From CAZIVE01 sp964542435 (GTDB lineage: Bacteria; Bacteroidota; Bacteroidia; Bacteroidales; Tannerellaceae): DNA of 24,549 bases. The notes beneath the pieces are model-generated. The model searched no databases and had not been told where the DNA came from. It saw nothing but the letters and a program-made list of their open reading frames with translations. The DNA is taken from NCBI GenBank assembly GCA_964542435.1, contig CAZIVE010000037.1, positions 1-24,549 of the forward strand, read 5' to 3'. A program made the position numbers and the translations under genes. This document shows positions 1-9,194 of this stretch, one piece after another; position 1 is the stretch's first letter, and each line of letters starts with the position of its first letter.

Positions 1-34
1 CGCATCAATAACCGAAAGGCTCTATAAGAAAAAT

Positions 35-55
35 TGCCGGCAGTGGGACTTGAAC
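35..55. repeat. attL: duplicated 3' end of tRNA-Leu
   Basis: This 21-bp stretch, containing CAGTGGGACTTGAAC, is identical to 24495-24515. It corresponds to the acceptor 3' strand and most of the T-arm of the tRNA-Leu at the right edge. Upstream tRNA sequence is absent here, so it is a fragment left by integration and not a gene. Similarity continues imperfectly for about seven bases (5 of 7 match) beyond position 55. Confidence 0.88.
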
Positions 56-764
56 ACCCACGGCATAGTAGTGAAATAGCCTTTATTATCAGCATTATTC
101 GTGATTTGAAAAACATCTATTCTACAAATAGTCAACAAGCGATAAATAGAGGCGTTATTTAATAGATATAATGTCTATATAATATATAATGTAAGCATGC
201 TTTCATTTTGCAATCTCGTTCAGAAATAATATTGATTATATTGAGGCTCATGTCCTCTTTGTAAAAGCAAGGGTGCCAACTTTTACCAGCGCCCTCGACT
301 ATTCTTGCTGCCTCACGGCGGTGAATTAACTGCCACCAGCAAAGGTTGTGGCCCCAAAAAATAAAGGCCTCTAAAAGAGGACATACTCCTTGGAGCTATT
401 CTCCTCTATTCATCCGCGCTCTTCTTGGTATTTTACATTTTGCCGCATCTTTTCTTCTGAATAAAGGAATTTCTGTTTTATCTGAAGGTATAACCAGTCA
501 GCACATTACTTCCGCATTAGGCGGTGAAATTTCAAAGTTCGATCTAAAAATTATAATAAGAAGGCTATAGAGGGGAAAAGCCATTTCTATCAAAACAAAC
601 TCAACTATAATGACATATATTGGCTTGACAACTGCCAAAGAGACTCTTAGCCTTATACTATTGAGATTGAAAAAAGGCCATATGAGAAAGAAAACGCAAT
701 TAGACCTTGGTCATTTTGGATTGCATGCAAGAGAGAATATATCTATCCTTTTGGAGTCTCAACA
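56..764. other. AT-rich left end, no convincing gene
   Basis: No reading frame here has a good start with a ribosome binding site. A 74-codon frame (346-570) would start at TTG without a Shine-Dalgarno, and a 59-codon frame (610-789) has no Shine-Dalgarno and runs into the next gene. Visible signals are a TTCTACA motif at 120-126 matching the integrase-side repeats, and CATGCTTTCA at 196-205, the inverse of a sequence at 24384-24393. There is also an 11-bp inverted repeat (250-260 with 374-384) and overlapping short hairpins at 261-295. A weak promoter candidate has TTGACA at 625-630 with a poor -10 (TAGCCT) 17 bases on. This stretch probably carries the cargo promoter and integrase arm sites. 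Confidence 0.5.
120..126 (+). repeat. TTCTACA motif, possible left integrase arm site
   Basis: TTCTACA within the context TATTCTACAAATAG closely matches TATTCTACAATAG in the repeat array next to the integrase gene (24336-24348). Finding the same word near both ends of the element is what integrase arm-type binding sites look like. One 7-mer in an AT-rich region can arise by chance, but the longer shared context makes that less likely. Confidence 0.4.
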
Positions 765-968
765 ATGGAAGACAGATGGCTATCTGTAGATGAGATTGGA
801 GCTTATCTCGGCGTAAAGCGGGATACGGTCTACAAGTGGATCAGCGAAAAAGCTATGCCTGCCAATAAAGTCGGTCGTCTCTGGAAATTTAAGAAAGATG
901 AAATCGACGAGTGGGTTCGCAATGGCGGTACAAGGTTACCCAATGGTGAGCATGACGGAAAAAATTAA
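765..968 (+). CDS. Excisionase-family HTH DNA-binding protein
   Basis: This 67-residue protein is almost entirely one winged-HTH domain of the MerR/excisionase type (HTH_17). Residues 6-17 (LSVDEIGAYLGV) and 18-28 (KRDTVYKWISE) form the helix-turn-helix, followed by the wing KVGRLWKFKKDEIDEW. GGAG at 753-756 lies 8 bases before the ATG, so the start is well supported. It is the first gene of the defence run, and its 3' end overlaps the start of brxA by about 26 bases. BREX loci often begin with a DNA-binding regulator (BrxR in enterobacteria). This protein is a different, much smaller fold, but by position it may control the operon. It could instead be a recombination directionality factor of the element, although a second HTH_17 protein in the mobility module fits that role better. 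Confidence 0.85.
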   Translation: MEDRWLSVDEIGAYLGVKRDTVYKWISEKAMPANKVGRLWKFKKDEIDEWVRNGGTRLPNGEHDGKN

Positions 969-1737
969 TCATTTATCCCCGTTCGGATTCAGTTTCGAAC
1001 GCGGAGGCGCTCATACCGCTCGCACAATGATGCTTTCAGAACTCAGAGCTTTATTAGCCTATGTCAACCGGCCCGAGGCTGAAAAGAGCGACTACCTAAA
1101 GGCGATAGTAGCGGAGAACTGTCTGGGAAAGCGATCGGGGAAAAGTCGTACGCTTACCTATCGCCATCTCGTCGATCTGTATTCGCTTGATCGCACAAAG
1201 CTACTCTTCCGCGCTCTTCTCTATTTTTGGTATCGTGACATTGAGGGACAGCCATTGCTTGCGCTGCTCTGTACTTTCGCTCGGGACTCCATTTTCCGCT
1301 CTACGGCGCCCTTTATTCTACAATTTCCGGAAGGCGTAACGGTTACTCGTGAGTCTCTTGAGGAGTTCCTTGACTCCCAGGAACCAGACCGCTTTAGCAA
1401 GGCGACTTTAAAATCAACCGCGCAAAACATAAATGCAACATGGACTCAGTCTGGACATCTCTCAGGTCATGCTCGAAAAATACGCACTCGCGCTCATCCT
1501 ACAGCTGGTAGCGTCTCTTACGCTTTGCTTCTTGGTTATCTCACAGGTGTACGAGGGCAAGCTCTTTTCCAAACAGAATATGCCAAATTGCTCGATTGCT
1601 CTATCGACCAAGCTATTGAACTCGCCGAAGAGGCTTCTCGGAAAGGCTGGGTCGTGTTCAAACGAGTAAGTAACGTCATCGAGGTTCTATTTCCGAACCT
1701 TATCAATCAAGAAGAAATGGAGTGGCTCCGTGAATAG
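943..1737 (+). CDS. brxA: BREX protein BrxA (DUF1819)
   Basis: First core gene of the type I BREX cassette, a small DNA-binding helical protein (DUF1819) needed for defence. The N-terminus (PFGFSFERGGAHTARTMMLSELRALL) matches the BrxA opening pattern, and the C-terminus contains a winged-helix-like segment (AKLLDCSIDQAIELAEEA). The frame is open from an ATG at 898, but that would overlap the HTH gene by 71 bases. AAGG at 932-935 precedes the ATG at 943 at good spacing, so 943 is chosen, giving 264 residues. ATG 952 is also possible. The stop overlaps brxB by 8 bases, suggesting translational coupling. It is longer than the roughly 200-residue enterobacterial BrxA, within the range I recall for other lineages. 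Assignment rests on N-terminal pattern plus gene order. Confidence 0.87.
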   Translation: MVSMTEKINHLSPFGFSFERGGAHTARTMMLSELRALLAYVNRPEAEKSDYLKAIVAENCLGKRSGKSRTLTYRHLVDLYSLDRTKLLFRALLYFWYRDIEGQPLLALLCTFARDSIFRSTAPFILQFPEGVTVTRESLEEFLDSQEPDRFSKATLKSTAQNINATWTQSGHLSGHARKIRTRAHPTAGSVSYALLLGYLTGVRGQALFQTEYAKLLDCSIDQAIELAEEASRKGWVVFKRVSNVIEVLFPNLINQEEMEWLRE

Positions 1738-2281
1738 AATTGGACAACTATTACAATCATACGGAAAATACATTTCCATTCCATGGCGCGATGATGCCGC
1801 TGCTGCGCAGCGTGTGGTTTTCTGCGTTTATAACGAAAACGATGAACGCTTGTTGCGGGCTAAGATCGAGGAATTTGAAATTGTCACACGAGACGCGAGC
1901 CATCAGTGGGCCATGTTCGATCTGACAGACACCTTTGCCTTATGGCTCGCATCGCAACGATACGCCAAGAGCTACTTCCAGAAGCCGCATCTGCTCTCCA
2001 CACTGCTTCCGAAATACCTTGCATTCATAACCGATAAGTTTGAGACTTTCCTCAACGATAGCCAAGTTGGGTCCGATTGCGTCGTGGCACTTCTAGGCGT
2101 CGGTTCGCTTTTCGGATTTCTGAAAGTGAAAGAGGTCGTCGACAAGTTGGCCCCGATGGTCAAAGGACGGCTACTGGTCTTTTTCCCGGGCAGCTATGAA
2201 AACAACAATTACAGGCTGCTGGATGGCTATGACGGATGGAACTATCTCGCTGTACCTATAACTGCGGATAAGGAATATTGA
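1730..2281 (+). CDS. brxB: BREX protein BrxB (DUF1788)
   Basis: A 183-residue protein of the DUF1788/BrxB family, a small conserved BREX component required for defence and methylation in studied type I systems. Its exact biochemical role is not settled. The diagnostic part is residues 118-178: LLGVGSLFGFLKVKEVVDKL, then LLVFFPGSYE, then the NYLAVPI tail. The start is GTG at 1730, with GGAG at 1719-1722 seven bases upstream. It overlaps the end of brxA by 8 bases, and the brxC start lies 14 bases after its stop, so these genes are almost certainly co-transcribed. No membrane segment or signal peptide is seen. Confidence 0.9.
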   Translation: MNRIGQLLQSYGKYISIPWRDDAAAAQRVVFCVYNENDERLLRAKIEEFEIVTRDASHQWAMFDLTDTFALWLASQRYAKSYFQKPHLLSTLLPKYLAFITDKFETFLNDSQVGSDCVVALLGVGSLFGFLKVKEVVDKLAPMVKGRLLVFFPGSYENNNYRLLDGYDGWNYLAVPITADKEY

Positions 2282-2295
2282 ACAAGAGGTTTATG

Positions 2296-5200
2296 ATGAA
2301 TAATCGTGATATCTATCAAAAAGATCCATCCTCCCGAAAGCTGGTCAACGAGGGTGTGGCAAGCGTCAACGACGAGAACACCAGTCAGGCTTTGGCAGTG
2401 CTTCGATACGAATTGGAAACCTTTGTCTGTGAAGGCCAATACGAAAAAGGCTTATACCACATTCTCGACACCTATCTGAGAAATATCAACCAAGCACAGC
2501 AACCAGCTGTCTGGGTCAGCGGTTTTTACGGATCAGGCAAATCTCATCTCGTAAAAATGCTTCGTGCACTTTGGGTCGATACTGTTTTCGATGATGGAGC
2601 CACGGCTCGCGGCATAGCCAATCTGCCGCAAAATATTCGCGATCTCCTCAAAGAACTGAGTATTCAAGGCAAGCGTCATGGGGGTCTGCATGCTGCCTCC
2701 GGTACCTTGGGTGCCAGCGCAAATGGTAGTGTCCGGCTGGCATTACTACGTATCATTTTCAAATCCGCAGGATTGCCCGAGCAGTACCCTGTTGCCCGCT
2801 TCGTAATGTGGCTCAAACATGAAGGTATCTATGATCAAGTACGCACTCTGGTAGAGCAGAAAAGTTTCGACTGGAACGAAGAGCTGGATAATTTTTATGT
2901 TGCTGAAGGCCTCCATGATGCACTCGTTCAGGCAAAGCCCAATCTCTTTTCATCATCTTCTTCTTGTGTCGAAACCTTGAACAATCTTTACCCCTACGTT
3001 CAGGATATTTCCAGCGATGATATGATCAAAGCCATTCGGCAGGCGTTGACGAAGGATGGCAAATTCCCTCTGACCTTAGTGGTACTCGACGAGGTCCAGC
3101 AGTTTATCGGCGAAGACAGTCAACGTTCCGTCGACGTGCAGGAGGTGGTAGAAGCCTGTTGCAAGAATTTTGGCGGCAAACTTCTATTTATCGGCACCGG
3201 TCAAACTGCGGTAACTGGAACTAGTAACCTGAAGAAACTCGAAGGACGTTTTACTATCCGCCTTGAACTCTCCGATGCCGATGTGGATGCAGTCATTCGT
3301 CAAGTCATTCTGGCCAAGAAACCAGAAGCCAAAGCGCCCATTGAGCGGATTATGCAATTGAATCTTGGTGAGATATCGCGGCATCTGGCAGGCACGACCA
3401 TCGGTCATCGGCAGGAGGACATCTCCAATTATCTCCAAGATTATCCCCTTTTGCCGGTGCGTCGGCGTTTTTGGGAAAACACATTAAGGGTACTCGATCA
3501 GACTGGAACTGATAGCCAGCTACGGAATCAGCTAAGCATGGTTCACAAGGTCATTCAAACCAACTTAGATAAGCCTTTGGGGAACGTTGTACCAGCTGAC
3601 TACCTTTATTTCGATTCTGCAGACAAGCTTCTTCAGTCACGAATTCTTCCCCGCAAAGTCCACGAGAAAACCATGATTTGGAGCAGAGGATCTGAAGATG
3701 AAAGGCTCATGGCTCGTGCTTGTGGACTAGTATTCCTCATCAATAAGCTTGGTAGTCAGAATACTGAAATTGGCATTCGAGCTACGATCGACACCCTCGC
3801 CGACCTATTGGTCGAAAACCTTTCTGACGGTAGTAGCAGTCTACGCAGCAAATTGCCCAGCTTGCTCGATACATGTGAGCTTCTCATGAAAGTCGGCGAT
3901 GAATACCGCATCCAGACCGAAGAGAGCGCAGCCTGGAACGACGAATTTTTGAGCCAGCGCTCTGCCTTGTCCAACGAGACACACCGTATCGAGGCTGAAC
4001 GAGACGAGCGCATCCGAAAGAAATTTAACGAGATTGTGGGTAAGCTCTCGCTGACCCAAGGAAATTCAAAGGTCATCCGTGAAATTTCGCCATTATTTGA
4101 TGCCCAACTTCCCCACGACGCTGACCAGCGCATTTATCTTTGGGTTCGCGATGGCTGGAGCATTGACGAGAATTCAGTGCGAGCCGATGCCCGGCAGGCG
4201 GGTATCCAATCCCCAACGGTTTTTGTGTTCATCCCTAAACGTTCCGCTGATGACCTCCGGCATCACCTCATTGATTACAAAGCCGCGAGCGCAACACTGG
4301 ACAAGCGTGGAGTTCCCAATACCCCAGAAGGGATCGAAGCTCGAGCTGCGATGGAGACCACCAAGCAGTCCGCCGAGAAAAAAATCGGGGAACTGCTCGA
4401 AGAATCCTTTTCTGCTGCCCGAGTTTTCCAAGCTGGAGGCAATGAAATAGCTGGGAACGATTTGCAGGAAATGATATTGGAAGCCTCCTCAAACGCATTG
4501 CAAAGGCTTTATCCACAATTTCAGATTGCAGACCACACGGGTTGGGCAAAGGTGTACGAAAAAGCCAAGACTGGCGCTCCCGACGCTCTCAATGCTGTCG
4601 ATTACGAAGATGAACCAGCCAAACATCCCGTTTGCAAAGCCATTCTCGCGTTCATTGCCGGTGGCAAAAAAGGCGCAGATATCCGCACAAAATTCGAATC
4701 GCCACCCTATGGATGGCCACGTGATGCGATAGACGGCGCCATGCAAGTTCTATTGGTTGCTGGATTAATCCGGGCACAAGATGAGCATGTCATAATACTC
4801 GACCCCAAAGAGCTGGAGCGCAAAGCAATTGGAAAAGTAGTCTTCAAGGTAGAATCTGCTACTATCACCACCGCCCAACGTATCCAGATCCGTAAGCTCC
4901 TGCAAAAGATCGAGATCTCAGCCAAACAAGGAGAAGAACTGAGCTATATAACGCAGTTCCTACAAAAAATTACAGAGCTCGCCAACCAGGCAGGCGGGGA
5001 GGCACCGAAACCTACTCGATCAAACACCGCGGTCCTGGACGATATCCGCCTCACTGGAGGTAATGAGCAACTACTGGCTCTCTATAATCAGCGGGACGAG
5101 CTGAGTGATTACATCGACCGTTGGAAGGATCTTGCTGCTCGCATTAACAAACGCTGGCCAAATTGGGAAATCTTAAAGCGACTGGCGACCTACGCATCTG

Positions 5201-5733
5201 GGCTTCCGGATACTGAGATAATTTTGGCTCATATAAAAACAATTGAAGAACAGCGGCAGCTTCTCGAAGAACCCGATCCTGTAATGCCGCTGATCGCTGG
5301 CCTATCCCAGCGATTGCGAGATGAGATCAACAAGCTCAGTAGCGAATATGACTCTAATTATGAGCAAGGCCTCAAACGCTTATTCGATGATGAGAACTGG
5401 AAGCAATTGGAGCCGGAGCAACAAAATCAACTTTTAGCTGAAGAAAAACTGGCCCGTAATGACAAGCCTAAGATCGCTGTGCAATCCACAGAAGACATCC
5501 TCGCCACCCTAGACAACTGTGATCTTTCAATGTTTTCCGACCGGGTTGCGGCCATGCCCACTCGTTTCGAGAATATCGCCCGACGTGCCGCTGAATTGTG
5601 TGAGCCCAAGGTTCAGTTCATTCAAATTCCGCGGCGAACGCTGAAGACCGAGGAGGATATCGAAGCCTGGGTCGAGGACTTAAAACAACAACTCAAAACT
5701 GCCCTGCAAAACGGGCCGGTAATGATTCAGTAA
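2296..5733 (+). CDS. brxC: BREX protein BrxC, P-loop ATPase
   Basis: Large ATPase of the BREX core (PglY-related), essential for both methylation and phage restriction in type I systems. Walker A is GFYGSGKSH at residues 76-84 from the chosen start. Walker B is LVVLDEVQQF with D265/E266. The length (1145 residues) fits the family's roughly 1200. The C-terminal half is charged and helical, with coiled-coil-like stretches near residues 560-580 and 860-1060. The frame is open from TTG 2278, overlapping the brxB stop, but AAGAGG at 2284-2289 is best spaced for ATG 2296. ATG 2293 is possible. The downstream gap to pglX is 23 bases with its own Shine-Dalgarno. Confidence 0.93.
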   Translation: MNNRDIYQKDPSSRKLVNEGVASVNDENTSQALAVLRYELETFVCEGQYEKGLYHILDTYLRNINQAQQPAVWVSGFYGSGKSHLVKMLRALWVDTVFDDGATARGIANLPQNIRDLLKELSIQGKRHGGLHAASGTLGASANGSVRLALLRIIFKSAGLPEQYPVARFVMWLKHEGIYDQVRTLVEQKSFDWNEELDNFYVAEGLHDALVQAKPNLFSSSSSCVETLNNLYPYVQDISSDDMIKAIRQALTKDGKFPLTLVVLDEVQQFIGEDSQRSVDVQEVVEACCKNFGGKLLFIGTGQTAVTGTSNLKKLEGRFTIRLELSDADVDAVIRQVILAKKPEAKAPIERIMQLNLGEISRHLAGTTIGHRQEDISNYLQDYPLLPVRRRFWENTLRVLDQTGTDSQLRNQLSMVHKVIQTNLDKPLGNVVPADYLYFDSADKLLQSRILPRKVHEKTMIWSRGSEDERLMARACGLVFLINKLGSQNTEIGIRATIDTLADLLVENLSDGSSSLRSKLPSLLDTCELLMKVGDEYRIQTEESAAWNDEFLSQRSALSNETHRIEAERDERIRKKFNEIVGKLSLTQGNSKVIREISPLFDAQLPHDADQRIYLWVRDGWSIDENSVRADARQAGIQSPTVFVFIPKRSADDLRHHLIDYKAASATLDKRGVPNTPEGIEARAAMETTKQSAEKKIGELLEESFSAARVFQAGGNEIAGNDLQEMILEASSNALQRLYPQFQIADHTGWAKVYEKAKTGAPDALNAVDYEDEPAKHPVCKAILAFIAGGKKGADIRTKFESPPYGWPRDAIDGAMQVLLVAGLIRAQDEHVIILDPKELERKAIGKVVFKVESATITTAQRIQIRKLLQKIEISAKQGEELSYITQFLQKITELANQAGGEAPKPTRSNTAVLDDIRLTGGNEQLLALYNQRDELSDYIDRWKDLAARINKRWPNWEILKRLATYASGLPDTEIILAHIKTIEEQRQLLEEPDPVMPLIAGLSQRLRDEINKLSSEYDSNYEQGLKRLFDDENWKQLEPEQQNQLLAEEKLARNDKPKIAVQSTEDILATLDNCDLSMFSDRVAAMPTRFENIARRAAELCEPKVQFIQIPRRTLKTEEDIEAWVEDLKQQLKTALQNGPVMIQ

Positions 5734-5756
5734 GCAAGCTCCAGGAGAAATAGCAC

Positions 5757-8700
5757 ATGCAGCCACTGAACAAAACATTAAGAAACCTGCTTGAACGTAC
5801 CATCAGAAATGCGCGCGATATTGCTGAGGACGCAGCCCGCGCTGCGCTGGAACAACTTGCTGTGGGGGAAGCCGAGCCCTTTGCCCACCTGAGCGAACAA
5901 GAGAGAGCGCTACGCCGCAGGCTGCGTGCTCACGGCCGTCAGCTTGGAGATTCCTTAAATGGCAGCGAAGCACAGACGATGGACCGCCTTATCGAAGAGG
6001 TCGCTTACGAGCACTGGCACCGCATGTTATTTGCCCGGTTTCTGGCCGAGAACAACTTACTGATGTATCCTGACCCGAATGAGCCAGTGCCGGTAACTCT
6101 CGAAGAATGTGAAGACCTTGCTGTTGATGAAGGCGCAACGAATGGGTGGGAACTAGCCGCCCGATTTGCCTCGCGCATGCTGCCCCAGATCTTCCGAATC
6201 GATTCACCCGTTTTCCAATTAAGCTTACCACCCGAGCATCAGCAGAAACTAGAGCGTCTGTTAGCCGACTTACCACCGGAGGTCTTCACTGCCTCTGACA
6301 GTCTCGGTTGGGTTTATCAATTCTGGCAAGCCAAAAAGAAGAAAGAGATAGACGACTCTGAAGTCAAAATTGGCTCCCGCGAGCTGCCTGCCGTCACTCA
6401 ACTCTTTACCGAGCCTTACATGGTGAGCTTCCTGCTCGACAATTCTCTAGGAGCCTGGTGGGCTACAAGGCGGCTTACCGAGCACGACCTTAAAAACGCG
6501 AGCAGCGAAGAGGAACTGCGTCGCAGAGCCGCCATCCCCGGGATGCCGCTGGACTATCTGCGCTTTGTGAGGCAGGAAAATGGTGCCTGGATACCGGCGG
6601 CTGGCACCTTCGAATCCTGGCCCGATAACCTGTCTCAACTCAAAGTGCTCGACCCATGCTGTGGCTCCGGTCATTTCCTGGTGGCCGCCTTTCTTATGCT
6701 GGTGCCGATGCGCATAGAGTTGGAAGGGCTATCGGCCAGAGAGGCAGTAAACCGAGTGCTTAGCGAGAACATCCACGGACTGGAACTGGATCAACGCTGT
6801 GTGGAACTGGCCACCTTTGCACTTGCGCTAACTGCATGGAAATATCCGAACGCTGGTGGCTACCGGGTGTTACCGGAATTGAATGTCGCCTGTTCCGGTT
6901 TGTCGATCAGTGCTAAGAAGGAGGACTGGTTGGCGCTGGCTGGGAACAACACTAAACTTCTGCTCTCTCTCGAAGAACTTTACAAACAGTTTAAAGACGC
7001 ACCAGTACTCGGCAGTTTGATCAATCCGGAAGCAAGTTTAGGTAAGGGGTCGCTGTTTGAATTAAGGTGGGAAGAAGTCGAACCTCTGCTAACAAAAGCG
7101 TTAGTGGGGGAGAAAGATGATGAAAAGGCAGAAATGGGTATTGTTGCAAAGGGATTGAACAAAGCTGCAAGAATACTTGGGCAGAAATATTCAGTCACAA
7201 TGACCAATGTACCATATCTTGCAATTAATAGATTTAGCGAAACGCTTCGTATTTTTGTTGAAAAAAATTATGCGAAAGCAAAAAACGACTTGGCATTTGT
7301 TTTTGTTAAAAGGTTATGCAGTTTAACTGAAACAGGTGGCCTTGCTTGTTTTGTTACTACTTCTGGCTGGACATTCCAGAATAGGGAAAGGCATTTTCGT
7401 AACGAAATGCTTACAAGTACTTCATGGAAGATAATGGCTAGGCTTGGTGCTGGGGCGTTTAACACAATTTCAGGTGAAGTGGTGCAGAGCATGCTTGGAA
7501 TTACGAGTAATCAGAAACTAAAAACAAATTTTTATACAATTGATGTAAGTGATGAAAGTGGCGTTGATCGAAAAGCTGACGGGTTGAGGAGAAAATTCAC
7601 TAATTCTTTAAATCAGATAGAGCTACAAAACTCCACGCATACAGTAATAAATTTTTCTCCTAACTCCAGAGAAAAGCCATTAGGCGAATATGCCAAAGCG
7701 CTTCGCGGCCTTTCAACGGGAGAAGTAAACTGGTTTGTTAAATATTTCTGGGAAATTGAGCTACCAAATAATGCTTGGGAGTACTTTCAGTCTGATACTT
7801 CGCATACGGTCCCATTTGGCGGACGCGAACAAGTGATTTTCTGGGAAAGTGAATGTGGTACGATAGCTCGCATCGCCGAAGAACTTAAAAGCCTAAATCA
7901 TGCAATCCAGAGCTGGCGAAGGGGAAAGCCAAACTGGGGCAAAACTGGTGTTGCAGTGAATCTAATGGGTAGACTTTATGCAACTATTTTCACTGGGAAT
8001 AAATATTCCGCAAATATTGGGGTCTTGATTCCTAAAAAACCCGAAGATTTATGTGCACTATGGGCGTACTGTTCATCGGACGATTTTGTTTCATCGATTC
8101 GATCGTTTAATAAGAAAATTAGTGTTGAGCCTCGGTACTTTGAAAAGGCACTTGTTGATTTTGAGGTCTGGAGGAGGAAAACATCCCTCGAAACTTTGCC
8201 CACAGAACCCTACACCGACGACCCCACCCAATGGATCTTCCACGGCCACCCCTGCGGTTCGGTGATTTGGGACGAACAAAAGAAAGGGACTTCAAATGGG
8301 CCGCTGCGCACCGACGCTACGGTACTGCAAGTTGCCGTTGCTCGTCTGCTCGGCTACCGCTGGCCAGCCGAGCTCGATCCAGAAATGGAGCTGGCCGATG
8401 AGCAGCACAAATGGGTGGAGCGCTGCAAGGAACTACTGCCCTTTGCCGATCAGGATGGCATTGTCTGCATTCCACCAGTACGCGGTGAAGCACCTGCGGC
8501 CGACCGTCTCCTCAACCTACTCGCCGCCTCCTATGGCGATGCCTGGTCCAACGATATCCTGGCGACGCTGCTCAAGAACGCTGATCATGTCGGTAAGACT
8601 CTCGAATCCTGGCTAAGAGATAAGTTCTTCACCCAGCACTGCAAGCTCTTTCATCACCGCCCCTTCATCTGGCATATTTGGGACGGCTTGCCAGATGGAT

Positions 8701-9194
8701 TTTCTGTGCTGGTCAATTACCACAAGCTCGACCGCAAGAATCTGGAGACCCTTATCTACACCTATGTGGGCGATTGGATCAACCGCCAGAAGCAGGACAT
8801 CGCCAGTGGTGTCGATGGCGCGCAAGAGCGACTTGCTGCCGCTGAAGCTCTCAAGAAAAAGCTGGAGCTTATCCTTGCAGGCGAAGCACCCTACGACATC
8901 TTTGTGCGCTGGAAACCTATCGAAAAACAACCCATCGGATGGGATCCCGACCTCAACGACGGCGTACGCCTCAATATCCGCCCCTTCATGACTGTGCCCG
9001 ATGTGCAGAAAAAGGGCGCTGGAATCCTGCGAGATAAGCCAAATATCGATTGGAAAAAAGATCGCGGCAATGATGTGAAATCTGCACCATGGTATCATCT
9101 TGGTCCACAATACGGCGGGCACGAAGGCGATCGCATCAACGACCATCACCTCACGCTGGCTGAAAAACGCACAGCACGGGAGGCTGCAAAATGA
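5757..9194 (+). CDS. pglX: BREX adenine-specific DNA methyltransferase PglX
   Basis: The N6-adenine methyltransferase that marks host DNA at the BREX site, using S-adenosylmethionine. Motif I is DPCCGSGHF starting at D299. The catalytic motif IV reads N484-V-P-Y487 in place of NPPY, a variant I recall from other PglX proteins, followed by GGLACFVTTSGWTF. The N-terminal part before residue 290 is helical, and the C-terminal part after about residue 490 holds the target-recognition region. AGGAG at 5743-5747 lies nine bases before ATG 5757. The gene ends in an ATGA overlap with the next gene. Length is 1145 residues, near the family's roughly 1200. Oddity: base composition drops sharply between about 7040 and 8190 (60-base lines of 25-33% G/C) while both flanks are 53-58%, indicating a mosaic gene. 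Confidence 0.93.
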   Translation: MQPLNKTLRNLLERTIRNARDIAEDAARAALEQLAVGEAEPFAHLSEQERALRRRLRAHGRQLGDSLNGSEAQTMDRLIEEVAYEHWHRMLFARFLAENNLLMYPDPNEPVPVTLEECEDLAVDEGATNGWELAARFASRMLPQIFRIDSPVFQLSLPPEHQQKLERLLADLPPEVFTASDSLGWVYQFWQAKKKKEIDDSEVKIGSRELPAVTQLFTEPYMVSFLLDNSLGAWWATRRLTEHDLKNASSEEELRRRAAIPGMPLDYLRFVRQENGAWIPAAGTFESWPDNLSQLKVLDPCCGSGHFLVAAFLMLVPMRIELEGLSAREAVNRVLSENIHGLELDQRCVELATFALALTAWKYPNAGGYRVLPELNVACSGLSISAKKEDWLALAGNNTKLLLSLEELYKQFKDAPVLGSLINPEASLGKGSLFELRWEEVEPLLTKALVGEKDDEKAEMGIVAKGLNKAARILGQKYSVTMTNVPYLAINRFSETLRIFVEKNYAKAKNDLAFVFVKRLCSLTETGGLACFVTTSGWTFQNRERHFRNEMLTSTSWKIMARLGAGAFNTISGEVVQSMLGITSNQKLKTNFYTIDVSDESGVDRKADGLRRKFTNSLNQIELQNSTHTVINFSPNSREKPLGEYAKALRGLSTGEVNWFVKYFWEIELPNNAWEYFQSDTSHTVPFGGREQVIFWESECGTIARIAEELKSLNHAIQSWRRGKPNWGKTGVAVNLMGRLYATIFTGNKYSANIGVLIPKKPEDLCALWAYCSSDDFVSSIRSFNKKISVEPRYFEKALVDFEVWRRKTSLETLPTEPYTDDPTQWIFHGHPCGSVIWDEQKKGTSNGPLRTDATVLQVAVARLLGYRWPAELDPEMELADEQHKWVERCKELLPFADQDGIVCIPPVRGEAPAADRLLNLLAASYGDAWSNDILATLLKNADHVGKTLESWLRDKFFTQHCKLFHHRPFIWHIWDGLPDGFSVLVNYHKLDRKNLETLIYTYVGDWINRQKQDIASGVDGAQERLAAAEALKKKLELILAGEAPYDIFVRWKPIEKQPIGWDPDLNDGVRLNIRPFMTVPDVQKKGAGILRDKPNIDWKKDRGNDVKSAPWYHLGPQYGGHEGDRINDHHLTLAEKRTAREAAK

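Noticed and set aside
346..570. 74-codon plus-strand reading frame near the left end
   Set aside because: It would start at TTG with no ribosome binding site, and the product has no recognisable domain.
610..789. 59-codon frame overlapping the first HTH gene
   Set aside because: No Shine-Dalgarno before ATG 610, it ends 25 bases inside the well-supported HTH gene, and its product looks like random sequence.
7206..7217. PglX motif IV reads NVPY and not NPPY, suggesting a dead enzyme
   Set aside because: I recall the same TNVPYL variant in other PglX proteins and the rest of motif I and IV context is intact, so loss of activity is not supported.
8613..9149. 178-codon minus-strand frame within pglX
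   Set aside because: Opposite the conserved PglX C-terminus, no ribosome binding site context or family pattern.
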